DNA of 64,000 nucleotides from Lutibacter sp. B2 (GTDB lineage: Bacteria; Bacillota; Clostridia; Peptostreptococcales; Thermotaleaceae): positions 1-64,000 of the forward strand of contig JADPRS010000017.1 in NCBI GenBank assembly GCA_015686845.1. The letters run 5' to 3'. Below, one piece after another: positions 27,646 to 34,566 of the stretch. How positions within the stretch are numbered: position 1 is the stretch's first letter; every line of letters starts with the position of its first letter. Position numbers and translations under genes: made by a program. The notes beneath the pieces were generated by a model, which saw only the letters and a program-made list of their open reading frames with translations, made no database searches and had not been told where the DNA came from.

Positions 27646-28299
27646 TTAATTTATATGAATTTTGACAACTGCATTGGTACCCGGCAATAAATCACATTCA
27701 TTTTTATCAAATTCAATTTTGACTGGTATTCTTTGTACCGTTTTTGTAAATGTTCCTCCTGTAGAATTTGGAAGCAGAGAAAAAGTAGAATTAGAAGCAA
27801 GTCCTATTAGTTTCACTTTCCCCGTAAACTTTACCCCTTCATATTGATCAATGGTTATATCTACTAACTGTCCTTGTTTTATCTTTCGCAGCTTTGTTTC
27901 TTCAATATTTGCGTTGATATATAGTTTATCAGGATCTACCAATACAGCAAGAGCTTGCCCTGGTGACACCATCTCACCAACTGTACCCTGTTTCTTAATT
28001 ACAATACCGTTAATAGGTGCTCGAATAACAGATAAATCTATGCTGCTGTCCGGAATATTGATCATCTCCTGTCGACCAATAATTTGATCCTTGATCAAAT
28101 TATCTCCCTCCTCTGCATCAAACTCCATTAGCTTTCCGGATATTTGAGGGCTTACCCTTACAATATCCCCTGCAACTCGTGCATCATCTGTTGACACATA
28201 ATACGTATTGTTATACCAGTAATATATACCAATCCCAACCATTGAAATTACGATTATACTTGTTATAGCAACAAGCAATAATTTTCGTTTATCTTTCAT
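27646..28299 (-). CDS. HlyD/EmrA-type efflux adaptor
   Basis: 217 residues: an N-terminal membrane anchor (about 7-27), a biotinyl-lipoyl-like half-motif around SPQISGKLMEFDAEEGDNLIKDQII, and a beta-barrel region. It is short for EmrA (around 390): the long coiled-coil hairpin is almost absent, the two lipoyl halves being joined directly (GRQEMINIPDSSIDLSVIRAPINGIV). Adaptors of this short type occur with EmrB in Gram-positives that have no outer membrane to reach. It is paired with the EmrB gene. Confidence 0.88.
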   Translation of the reverse strand: MKDKRKLLLVAITSIIVISMVGIGIYYWYNNTYYVSTDDARVAGDIVRVSPQISGKLMEFDAEEGDNLIKDQIIGRQEMINIPDSSIDLSVIRAPINGIVIKKQGTVGEMVSPGQALAVLVDPDKLYINANIEETKLRKIKQGQLVDITIDQYEGVKFTGKVKLIGLASNSTFSLLPNSTGGTFTKTVQRIPVKIEFDKNECDLLPGTNAVVKIHIN

Positions 28300-28317
28300 T
28301 ATCGATCACACCCACCT

Positions 28318-29292
28318 TTACATTTTAAGACCTATTTCTGCAAACATCCCCTGTTTTAGAGCTACATCCTTATTCTTTATAGATACTTTCACCAAAATAG
28401 TTTTCGAATTTACATCTATAACAGGATTGATTACAGAAATGTGCCCTTGGAATGTCTTTTCCGGAATTTCTGAAACCTTTATGACAACTTCCTGACCAAC
28501 CTTTACCTTGTCTACCAATCTCCCTGGGAGATACGCATTCACAATCAATAAATCCGTACCTACAACACTAATCAATGTATTATTTGTAGAAGCCATTTCA
28601 CCCTTATTTATGTTTTTTTCACTAACAACACCAGATACCGGAGATAAGATCATCCCGTTGCTCAGATGGGTTTGTGCCAGATTCAAGGCAGCTTTTGCCT
28701 GATTTACCTGCGCTTTTACAATATTAATCGTTTCCTTTGTCTCGCCATTGTTTAACATATTCATCTGCTCTTTTGTTGATTTATACTGGCCTTGTGCTGT
28801 CGCTAATTGTCCTTCAATCGTTTCAAGCTGCTGTTTTGAAGCTACACCATTCTGAACCAACTGGTTTATACGATCATAATTATTTTTAACGTTTTCATAA
28901 TTTTTACTTGCACTATCTAGCGCTGCTTGGGCCTGTACCTTCTGCTCAGGTCTTGCTCCACTCAAAACTTTTGCTAAATTAGCTTCAGCTATACTAACAC
29001 CTGCCTCAGCCTGCCTTACTTGATCTTCTAAATCTTGCGTATCCAGCTTTATAATAGGATCGCCTTCACTTACTTTAGACCCTACATCCACCATAATCTC
29101 CGAAACCTTTGCCTGAACTTTTGAAGTAATATCTACTTTCTCATTGGCTTCTATCCTTCCAGCCATAATATAAATAGGTTTTATTGTTTTCGTCTCTACA
29201 TGTGCTTCTTTTTTTGCTTGTTCATTTTTCTGTGAGCTACAGCCACTCAACAGTAAAACTGTTACTAAAAATATTGGAACAATTCTTTTCAT
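28318..29292 (-). CDS. Lipoprotein efflux adaptor, RND/MacA periplasmic type
   Basis: 324 residues from the ATG at 29292, which has GAGGGG 7 nt upstream; the GTG at 29310 lies before that site. The lipobox is LSGC with C18. Domains: lipoyl half (VSEIMVDVGSKVSEGDPIIKLD), a long coiled coil (about 85-195) rich in Ala, Gln and Lys, the second lipoyl half (LSNGMILSPVSGVVSEKNINKGEM) and a beta-barrel. It is a second adaptor in an operon with a single pump, which is unusual. Confidence 0.9.
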   Translation of the reverse strand: MKRIVPIFLVTVLLLSGCSSQKNEQAKKEAHVETKTIKPIYIMAGRIEANEKVDITSKVQAKVSEIMVDVGSKVSEGDPIIKLDTQDLEDQVRQAEAGVSIAEANLAKVLSGARPEQKVQAQAALDSASKNYENVKNNYDRINQLVQNGVASKQQLETIEGQLATAQGQYKSTKEQMNMLNNGETKETINIVKAQVNQAKAALNLAQTHLSNGMILSPVSGVVSEKNINKGEMASTNNTLISVVGTDLLIVNAYLPGRLVDKVKVGQEVVIKVSEIPEKTFQGHISVINPVIDVNSKTILVKVSIKNKDVALKQGMFAEIGLKM

Positions 29293-29313
29293 ACCTATTC
29301 CCCTCACCATTTC

Positions 29314-29775
29314 CTATTTTAATGTTTCATCCACTTCATCTAATACTTTTTCGAACTTGCTAAGTTCCTCTCCTATTTGAATCCACCATTCCTTTGGAAG
29401 ATCAGTTTCCACCATTTCTGCTAATTTCTCAATTTTTTCATTGAGTTGATCAATTTTTCCCTGTACCTGCGGACCTAATCCCACCATTACAACTCTTCTA
29501 TCTTCTTTGCTCCTATATCTTTGTACATAGCCCTTATCAATCAAACGATCAATAAGACCTGTCACTGTACTAGATGGAATGCCCATTTCCTTCGCTATAT
29601 TTGTAGTTTTATATTCTTTCTTTCTCAACAAAAAAAGGATCATTATTTCTGTTCTTGACAGTTCATCACTTTTAGATATGGTTAAGAACACATCAACGAT
29701 CTTTCTATGCAGTATAAACAGTTGCTTAATTACTGATATACGTAACTCCATTTTGTTCTCATTAGACTCGTTCAT
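29314..29775 (-). CDS. MarR family repressor of the multidrug efflux operon
   Basis: 153 residues with recognition helix and wing MGIPSSTVTGLIDRLIDKGYVQRYRSKEDRRVVMVGL, including the canonical DRR of the wing. The ATG at 29775 has AAGGAG 8 nt upstream; the frame could open 30 nt earlier with TTG but without a ribosome site. It is first gene of the efflux operon and probably controls all four genes from the promoter at 29830-29858. Confidence 0.93.
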   Translation of the reverse strand: MNESNENKMELRISVIKQLFILHRKIVDVFLTISKSDELSRTEIMILFLLRKKEYKTTNIAKEMGIPSSTVTGLIDRLIDKGYVQRYRSKEDRRVVMVGLGPQVQGKIDQLNEKIEKLAEMVETDLPKEWWIQIGEELSKFEKVLDEVDETLK

Positions 29776-29829
29776 TGATTCAGCTCCTTTTATTTCTATT
29801 TTCAAATATTTCGATTTCGTACTTTTTTT

Positions 29830-29858
29830 ATGATACTCTATTATGAATACATTGTCAA
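29830..29858 (-). promoter_or_regulatory. Promoter of the multidrug efflux operon
   Basis: On the minus strand TTGACA (29853-29858) and TATCAT (29830-29835) are 17 bp apart. An imperfect dyad TCGAAATATTTGA lies downstream, near the gene start, and is a weak operator candidate. Confidence 0.7.
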
Positions 29859-29902
29859 TATATCCATATTTTTATAAACAAATGTCGTTTTTAAAATACA
29901 TA

Positions 29903-29944
29903 AAAAAGATGACTGTCTCACTACTTGCGAGACAGCCATCTTTT
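29903..29944 (-). terminator. Terminator after SPFH gene
   Basis: AAAGATGACTGTCTC pairs with GAGACAGCCATCTTT with one mismatch. A run of T follows. Confidence 0.85.
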
Positions 29945-29958
29945 CATATTACTTCCTC

Positions 29959-30834
29959 TTATTTCTCCCTCAAATCCATTATCGTACTTCCACCTGTAAC
30001 CTTAGGCATTTCTCCATTCCATTTTTTAACCTTCTCGTATTCTACTAATTCTTTGGTCAATGATAGTTGTAATGCATCATTTGCCTTGGCTTCACCTTGG
30101 GCTCTAATCACTTTAGCATCCGCTTCCCCTTGGGCTTCAATTCGTAGCTTATCTGCTACAATGCTTGCTTTCTGCTTCTCTATTTTTGATTTTTCCAAAT
30201 CCTGAATAGCATCTACTTTTTCTTGAATTGCACCCATTGTGTTAGGATCTGGATTTACTTCGGTAATTGAAAATCCTTCAATTATAATTCCTAACGGTTC
30301 TAATTTCTCACTAAATAGAGTATATGTTTTACTTCCAACTTCGGATCTTTTCGTTCCATAGATATCAAATACACCATATTGTGTAGTCACCTTATTGAGT
30401 GCATCTTTTAATTCTCTTCTAATAAAAGTATTCTCTATAATACTTGGGCTTTGACCTTTAAATTTAGTAAATACTTGTGCTAATTTAGAAGGATCATAGT
30501 GATATGTATAAGACACATCCATATTTACAACTTTTCCATCAGCCGTTCCAATGTTTAAAGAAGTGTCTTTATTTTGACCTTCATCAGCGTTCTTAGAGAA
30601 ATAAATAGTTTCAGTAGCTACTGGATATTCAGTTACACTTTTCCACGGTGCTACGATATGCCAACCTTGACTTAATACTTCTTCTTGAACCCCACCATTC
30701 GCGCTATAAACCACACCTGCATATCCTGGTGCAATTGTTTCTACTGACATTAATCCCAAAACAGCAACCACGAAAATTGCAACCCCCGTAATAATCATCC
30801 CTTTTTTAAATTCCTTCACCTTTATCATCGTCAT
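29959..30834 (-). CDS. SPFH/Band 7 (prohibitin-like) membrane protein
   Basis: About 290 residues. One N-terminal transmembrane helix (about 13-33), then the Band 7 domain opening with APGYAGVVYSANGGV, and a C-terminal coiled coil with Ala-Glu-Gly repeats (IEAQGEADAKVIRAQGEAKA). Such proteins form large membrane assemblies that organise membrane microdomains or proteases. The start is one of three ATGs behind GGCGGGG; the third, at 30834, has the best spacing. The first 35 nt or so overlap the preceding small gene in another frame, so the two are coupled. Confidence 0.9.
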   Translation of the reverse strand: MTMIKVKEFKKGMIITGVAIFVVAVLGLMSVETIAPGYAGVVYSANGGVQEEVLSQGWHIVAPWKSVTEYPVATETIYFSKNADEGQNKDTSLNIGTADGKVVNMDVSYTYHYDPSKLAQVFTKFKGQSPSIIENTFIRRELKDALNKVTTQYGVFDIYGTKRSEVGSKTYTLFSEKLEPLGIIIEGFSITEVNPDPNTMGAIQEKVDAIQDLEKSKIEKQKASIVADKLRIEAQGEADAKVIRAQGEAKANDALQLSLTKELVEYEKVKKWNGEMPKVTGGSTIMDLREK

Positions 30835-30973
30835 CATCATCCCCGCCTAATCCTTTTTTAAATGGTTTTTCAATCTTTTCTTGAAACATGCTTCCTATAC
30901 GTTCATAAAATTTATAAGAGCCAATCCATAATAATATGATTGCTATAAGTCCTATTATGAATAATACTGGCAC
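30806..30973 (-). CDS. Small single-helix membrane protein with acidic tail, paired with SPFH protein
   Basis: 55 residues from GTG at 30973 (AGGTGA ribosome site), or 62 from GTG at 30994. One hydrophobic helix (VLFIIGLIAIILLWIGSY) is followed by a basic stretch (EKIEKPFKKGLGG) and a run of six Asp. The Asp run is read from GATGATGATGACGATGAT, whose shifted frame supplies the initiator Met codons of the SPFH gene. Family unknown; the arrangement suggests a partner subunit of the SPFH complex. Confidence 0.65.
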   Translation of the reverse strand: MPVLFIIGLIAIILLWIGSYKFYERIGSMFQEKIEKPFKKGLGGDDDDDDKGEGI

Positions 30974-31095
30974 TTTATCACCTACTTTCTCCACGCTCTT
31001 AGTTTACAACATTCTGCAACTTTTTACAATTATAACCAATCGTCATTGTCATTAATTATTATTTATGATGATTCTACTTTAAATATTCCTTTATC

Positions 31096-31137
31096 AAAAA
31101 GGACTGCCTCACTTTTTATTGTGAGACAGCCCTTTTT
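31096..31137 (-). terminator. Terminator after YitT copy 2
   Basis: AAAAAGGACTGCCTCAC pairs with GTGAGACAGCCCTTTTT with two mismatches. Confidence 0.8.
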
Positions 31138-31145
31138 AACTTTTT

Positions 31146-31991
31146 TTAAATTACTGGTTTCTCAAATCCTTGTCCATGTATTTCGGAAGTTTGTGTAATA
31201 GAAAGAAATGCTTTTTTATCAATATTATTTACAATATCTTTAAGTGTAACAAGCTGTCTATTACTCACGATACAGTATATTATATTTCTCTGTTTCTTAG
31301 TATAAGCTCCCTCTCCTTTTAAGAAGGTAACCCCTCGTCCAATGTTATTGATGATCTCGTCAGATATTTCACTAGATTTTTCACTAACAATCAAAACTAA
31401 ATTATTTTGACTCAATCCTACAATTACTTTATCTAAAACGATAGATGATATTGTTATTGTGATAATCGTATATACAGCTAGTTTTACATCGTTAATCATA
31501 CCCCCAATGGATACGATGATCCCATTTGCCATCATATTGGTAGCAGCTATATTCATGCCCAATTTTTTCTTCGCTACTATATTTACTATATCAAAACCGC
31601 CTGTAGAATATCCATTCTTTATTACAAGTCCTAATCCTATACCATTAAATAGTCCTGCTAGTATAGCATTTGCTAATAGATCATTTACTTTTATATAGTT
31701 TGTTAAAGGTTGTGTAAGTGATATTGTAAAGGACAGTAGTACCATTCCTATTAAACTTTTGATTATAAATGTCTTGTTCGTATGCTTTATTCCTAGTAAG
31801 AAAATAGGTATATTTAATATTAACATTGATATGCCTACAGGAAAATGTGTTAAATAGTAGATTATAAGTGCAATTCCTGTTACTCCTCCTGATAGTAGAT
31901 TGGATGGTACAATAAAGCAATTTATTCCTATTGACACTATTATTATTCCTAATAATACTAATACCACTTTTTTAATATTTAATTTTTTCAT
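31146..31991 (-). CDS. YitT family membrane protein (copy 2)
   Basis: 281 residues, the same length as the copy at 20276-21121. It aligns end to end without gaps and well over half the residues are identical by eye, including NGYSTGGFDIVNIVAKKKLG and RGVTFLKGEGAYTKKQRNIIYCIV. Architecture is five or so membrane helices plus a C-terminal DUF2179 domain. Function unknown. GGAGG precedes the ATG. Divergence is spread over the whole protein, so the duplication is not recent. Confidence 0.9.
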   Translation of the reverse strand: MKKLNIKKVVLVLLGIIIVSIGINCFIVPSNLLSGGVTGIALIIYYLTHFPVGISMLILNIPIFLLGIKHTNKTFIIKSLIGMVLLSFTISLTQPLTNYIKVNDLLANAILAGLFNGIGLGLVIKNGYSTGGFDIVNIVAKKKLGMNIAATNMMANGIIVSIGGMINDVKLAVYTIITITISSIVLDKVIVGLSQNNLVLIVSEKSSEISDEIINNIGRGVTFLKGEGAYTKKQRNIIYCIVSNRQLVTLKDIVNNIDKKAFLSITQTSEIHGQGFEKPVI

Positions 31992-32146
31992 TGCTTCCTC
32001 CTTTAGGATTACATACTAAATACTCTTTTGTTTTCAAAAATTTCAAATATTAATTCTAATTATACTCTTTTAACATTGGATTTGCATTAAATTTATCCGA
32101 TATTAATACTATTCTCTACAGGATCATTTCTATTATACAAACCATA

Positions 32147-32311
32147 TCAAAAAGTAGGGAAAGTTTTTCTTCCTGCTATAGAGCTGATGTTTATAATGGT
32201 TCCTTCATTTCTAGCTACTAATAGCAAAGGATAACCTTCTTTAGATAATTTGATGGCAGTCGCTCTGCCAATACCAGAACTTTCGCCTGTAATAACAATT
32301 ACTTTTTTCAT
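32147..32311 (-). pseudogene. Remnant of a short-chain dehydrogenase/reductase
   Basis: Only 54 codons remain. The first 35 residues are an intact SDR N-terminus with the cofactor loop TGESSGIGRAT and LLLVARN. They run directly into EGTIINISSIAGRKTFP, which in the family lies about 90 residues later, around the catalytic Ser. The frame then stops, so the YxxxK active site and C-terminal half are missing. An internal deletion plus a 3-prime truncation explains this. The ribosome site GGAGGG and start are still intact. Confidence 0.8.
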
Positions 32312-32350
32312 ATGATGCCCTCCCGTTTTATCTTTATATTCAAACTTTGT

Positions 32351-32369
32351 GATTTGATTATAACAAATC
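32351..32369 (-). promoter_or_regulatory. Palindrome around a -10 box upstream of the SDR remnant
   Basis: GATTTG-N7-CAAATC is perfectly symmetric and encloses TATAAT on the minus strand. It is probably the old operator-promoter of the decayed gene. Confidence 0.4.
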
Positions 32370-32527
32370 GAAAAGGTATTATTAAGTATGCACTTTTTTA
32401 GAATATAGTTTAACTGAAAAGGGAAAAACACTTTTGCCTATTTTATCTGTAATGTGTGAATAGAGAGAAAAAAATATGGACGAAAGATACAAGCTTATTA
32501 ATCCTCTTTGTGAGTAAATATTGTTTC

Positions 32528-32556
32528 AAAAAAAGAATCCCATGAAAGGGATTCTT
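32528..32556 (-). terminator. Terminator after the small transporter subunit gene
   Basis: AAGAATCCC pairs with GGGATTCTT around a 6-nt loop. T-rich on the minus strand; it overlaps the stop codon at 32555-32557. Confidence 0.85.
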
Positions 32557-32662
32557 ATTTTATGGCTTTTTCTTTTCTTATTGAAATCATTAGGGTAAGT
32601 AAGAATCCTCCCCAAAGCACCGTTGCTCCTATACTAAAAAATATCATTGCACTTCTTGTCAT
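32555..32662 (-). CDS. metS: Small subunit of NSS transporter (MetS family)
   Basis: A 35-residue protein starting MTRSAMIFFSIGATVLWGG, then one hydrophobic stretch ending in the basic tail ISIRKEKAIK. The N-terminal Thr/Ser-Ala-Ile, the IG..VLWGG core and the basic C-terminus match MetS, the single-helix subunit of the MetPS-type methionine/alanine importer. AGGTGA lies 6 nt before the ATG. It begins 16 nt after the NSS transporter stop, which is the usual MetP-MetS order. Too short for most gene callers. Confidence 0.82.
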   Translation of the reverse strand: MTRSAMIFFSIGATVLWGGFLLTLMISIRKEKAIK

Positions 32663-32678
32663 TTTTATCACCTACCTT

Positions 32679-34172
32679 CTATCCATTATTAGATTTTATA
32701 TTCTGTTTCCATGTTTTTTTACTGATTACGATGGAACCTACAATTCCTATTAGGATAATGCCCCATCCATAGACCATCAATGCTGGTAAATTGTATCCTC
32801 CATATGGCTTATGAACTTCTGTAATAAAGCTTTTTACTAGCATGAACGTTAAAATAATCGGCGTTACATATTGAACAATTATATCCCACCACTTTCCGAT
32901 TTTATAATAAGAAACGGAGTTTGTGTGTTCACGAATTGTTTTAGGTTTTATAATCCAACCTACTAAGATGGCTTCTAGCAATCCTATTACAACGATTCCA
33001 TAATTATTAATGAAATTATCCATAATATCTAATAAGTATAATCCTGCCTGTGTTGCAAAGGCGATGCTCATAATAAATCCACCTATACAAATTGCTGATA
33101 CTACTTTTTTACGTTCCCACTGTGTTTTATCTATGATGGCTGAAGATATGGCTTCAACCAGGGACACCGCTGATGTTAATCCTGCAAATACTAAACAAGA
33201 AAAGAATAATACAGATAATACATTTCCCCATGATCCCATAATTGAAAACACTTTCGGGAATGCTATAAACGCAAGTCCAATCCCACCAGATACAACCTCA
33301 TCAATGGGTACACCTTGATTTGTTGCCATAAAACCAAGTATTGCAAATACACCGATTGCAGATAAGAATTCAAATCCACAGTTTGCAAAAGCAGTCATGA
33401 ATGCACTATTGTTTATATCTGTTTTCTCAGGTAAGTAACTTGAATACGTCATCATAATCCCTGTGGCTATACTTAATGAAAAAAACACTTGTCCATATGC
33501 GGCAATCCAAACTTTAGGCTCTTTAACCTGTTGCCAATTTGGTGTAAATAATGTATTTAAACCTAATGAAGCACCTTTTAAAGTCAATCCTTTTATCACG
33601 ATTATGATCATTATTATTAATAAGGTTGGTAGTAATACCTTGCTTAATTTTTCAATTCCACCTTTGATTCCTTTATAACATATAATCCAGTTAACAATCC
33701 AAATTAAAGTTATTCCTATTAATATCGGTACAATGATGCTTCCAAATTGAAAGGGAGATGATGATAATTTCAATAAATCATTATAAAAATATTTATTGGT
33801 GTCACTTCCCCATCCTTTGTTAAAACTTAATGTTAAGTATTTTATAGCCCAACTTAAAATCATTGAATAATAGGTTAAGATGATTCCTGCATTAATTATA
33901 GGCCACCATCCAAGCCATTCCCATCTTTTGTTTGCTTTTGCTATTGCTAAAGGGGTTGAGCCTCTAAATTTATGACCCATTCCATATTCAAGAATTAATA
34001 ACGGTATTCCTGCTGTGAATATAGCAAAAAAGTATGGTATTAAAAAAGCGCCTCCTCCATTTGAATAAACTACATAAGGAAATCTCCATATATTTCCTAA
34101 TCCAACAGCAGAACCAATAGCTGCAAGTATAAACCCTAGCTTAGAACCCCATTCTTCTCTTGATTTTTCCAT
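32679..34172 (-). CDS. Sodium-dependent amino-acid transporter, NSS family
   Basis: 497 residues with about eleven to twelve transmembrane helices. The helix 1 signature GFILAAIGSAVGLGNIWRFP (13-32) holds the unwound Na+ and substrate site, and GGGAFLIPYF follows. NSS proteins import amino acids with Na+; LeuT takes leucine, MetP methionine and alanine. The adjacent MetS-like subunit puts it near MetP. The leader upstream encodes a Leu-run peptide, which suggests leucine or branched-chain amino acids as the controlling signal. AGGAGG precedes the ATG. Confidence 0.93.
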   Translation of the reverse strand: MEKSREEWGSKLGFILAAIGSAVGLGNIWRFPYVVYSNGGGAFLIPYFFAIFTAGIPLLILEYGMGHKFRGSTPLAIAKANKRWEWLGWWPIINAGIILTYYSMILSWAIKYLTLSFNKGWGSDTNKYFYNDLLKLSSSPFQFGSIIVPILIGITLIWIVNWIICYKGIKGGIEKLSKVLLPTLLIIMIIIVIKGLTLKGASLGLNTLFTPNWQQVKEPKVWIAAYGQVFFSLSIATGIMMTYSSYLPEKTDINNSAFMTAFANCGFEFLSAIGVFAILGFMATNQGVPIDEVVSGGIGLAFIAFPKVFSIMGSWGNVLSVLFFSCLVFAGLTSAVSLVEAISSAIIDKTQWERKKVVSAICIGGFIMSIAFATQAGLYLLDIMDNFINNYGIVVIGLLEAILVGWIIKPKTIREHTNSVSYYKIGKWWDIIVQYVTPIILTFMLVKSFITEVHKPYGGYNLPALMVYGWGIILIGIVGSIVISKKTWKQNIKSNNG

Positions 34173-34223
34173 GTTTAATCCTCCTAATAATATATCTGAT
34201 TTATTTTATTCTTATATATAAAT

Positions 34224-34259
34224 AAAAAAGTCCCATAGTTTATACTACGAGACTTTTTT
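34224..34259 (-). terminator. Leader terminator 2 before NSS gene
   Basis: AAAAAAGTCCCATAGT pairs with ACTACGAGACTTTTTT (G-U and one mismatch tolerated), followed by T-run on the minus strand. It lies 52 nt before the NSS start codon, so it must be read through or prevented for expression. Confidence 0.75.
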
Positions 34260-34273
34260 ACCTAGGATATAAC

Positions 34274-34303
34274 AAAAAGTCTCACAGTTCACCTATGAGA
34301 CTT
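34274..34303 (-). terminator. Leader terminator 1 before NSS gene
   Basis: AAGTCTCA (34277-34284) pairs with TGAGACTT (34296-34303), with TTTTTG after it on the minus strand. Its apical segment CATAGGTG can alternatively pair with the upstream RNA segment at 34365-34375. Confidence 0.75.
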
Positions 34304-34344
34304 AATATATTTACGCATAAATACGTAGCCCCCATAGATACAAA

Positions 34345-34405
34345 ACACCAATTCTGGCGATTGCATATATGGTGGTTATTCACACATCTATATCTGCAAT
34401 CGCTA
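34345..34405 (-). promoter_or_regulatory. Alternative RNA structures of the NSS leader
   Basis: Immediately after the leader peptide stop, TGCAATCGC (34395-34403) and GCGATTGCA (34358-34366) form a perfect 9-bp stem. CACCA (34347-34351) and TGGTG (34371-34375) form a second stem that crosses the first, so they are alternative or form a pseudoknot. Together with the two downstream terminators this looks like an attenuator. It matches no riboswitch class I know. Confidence 0.6.
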
Positions 34406-34471
34406 TTATAAGTTAGCTAATAAGAGCAAGTTATTTAATTGTGAGATAAATGTATTTGTTTTAATATTCAT
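34406..34471 (-). CDS. Leu-rich leader peptide (21 residues)
   Basis: ATG behind GAGGAG with 8 nt spacing. The peptide begins MNIKTNTF and residues 13-21 are NNLLLLANL, four consecutive Leu codons (TTG, CTC, TTA, TTA) near the end. LeuL of enteric bacteria also has four Leu codons in a row. The stop is 2 nt before a 9-bp stem and about 100 nt before tandem terminators. A ribosome stalled at the Leu codons would control which stem forms and hence expression of the downstream transporter. Confidence 0.72.
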   Translation of the reverse strand: MNIKTNTFISQLNNLLLLANL

Positions 34472-34502
34472 AATTTTTTCTCCTCTTTGATGATTTTTAA
34501 TA

Positions 34503-34531
34503 ATTTTAACACTCTTCTCTTAGTATGTCAA
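34503..34531 (-). promoter_or_regulatory. Promoter of the leader-NSS-metS operon
   Basis: On the minus strand TTGACA (34526-34531) and TAAAAT (34503-34508) are 17 bp apart, just after the spoIIE terminator. The leader to the NSS start is about 320 nt. Confidence 0.78.
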
Positions 34532-34543
34532 TAAAAAAATAAT

Positions 34544-34566
34544 AAAAAAGAGCCATCAGGCTCTTT
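34544..34566 (-). terminator. Terminator after spoIIE
   Basis: AAAGAGCC pairs with GGCTCTTT around ATCA, followed by T-run. It abuts the spoIIE stop. Confidence 0.88.

Noticed and set aside
34173-34471. T-box, SAM, lysine or preQ1 riboswitch upstream of the NSS gene
   Set aside because: The conserved cores of these classes (for example the T-box AGGGTGGNACCGCG and the SAM box GGAGGGAC-type segments) are absent; the leader peptide explains the region better.
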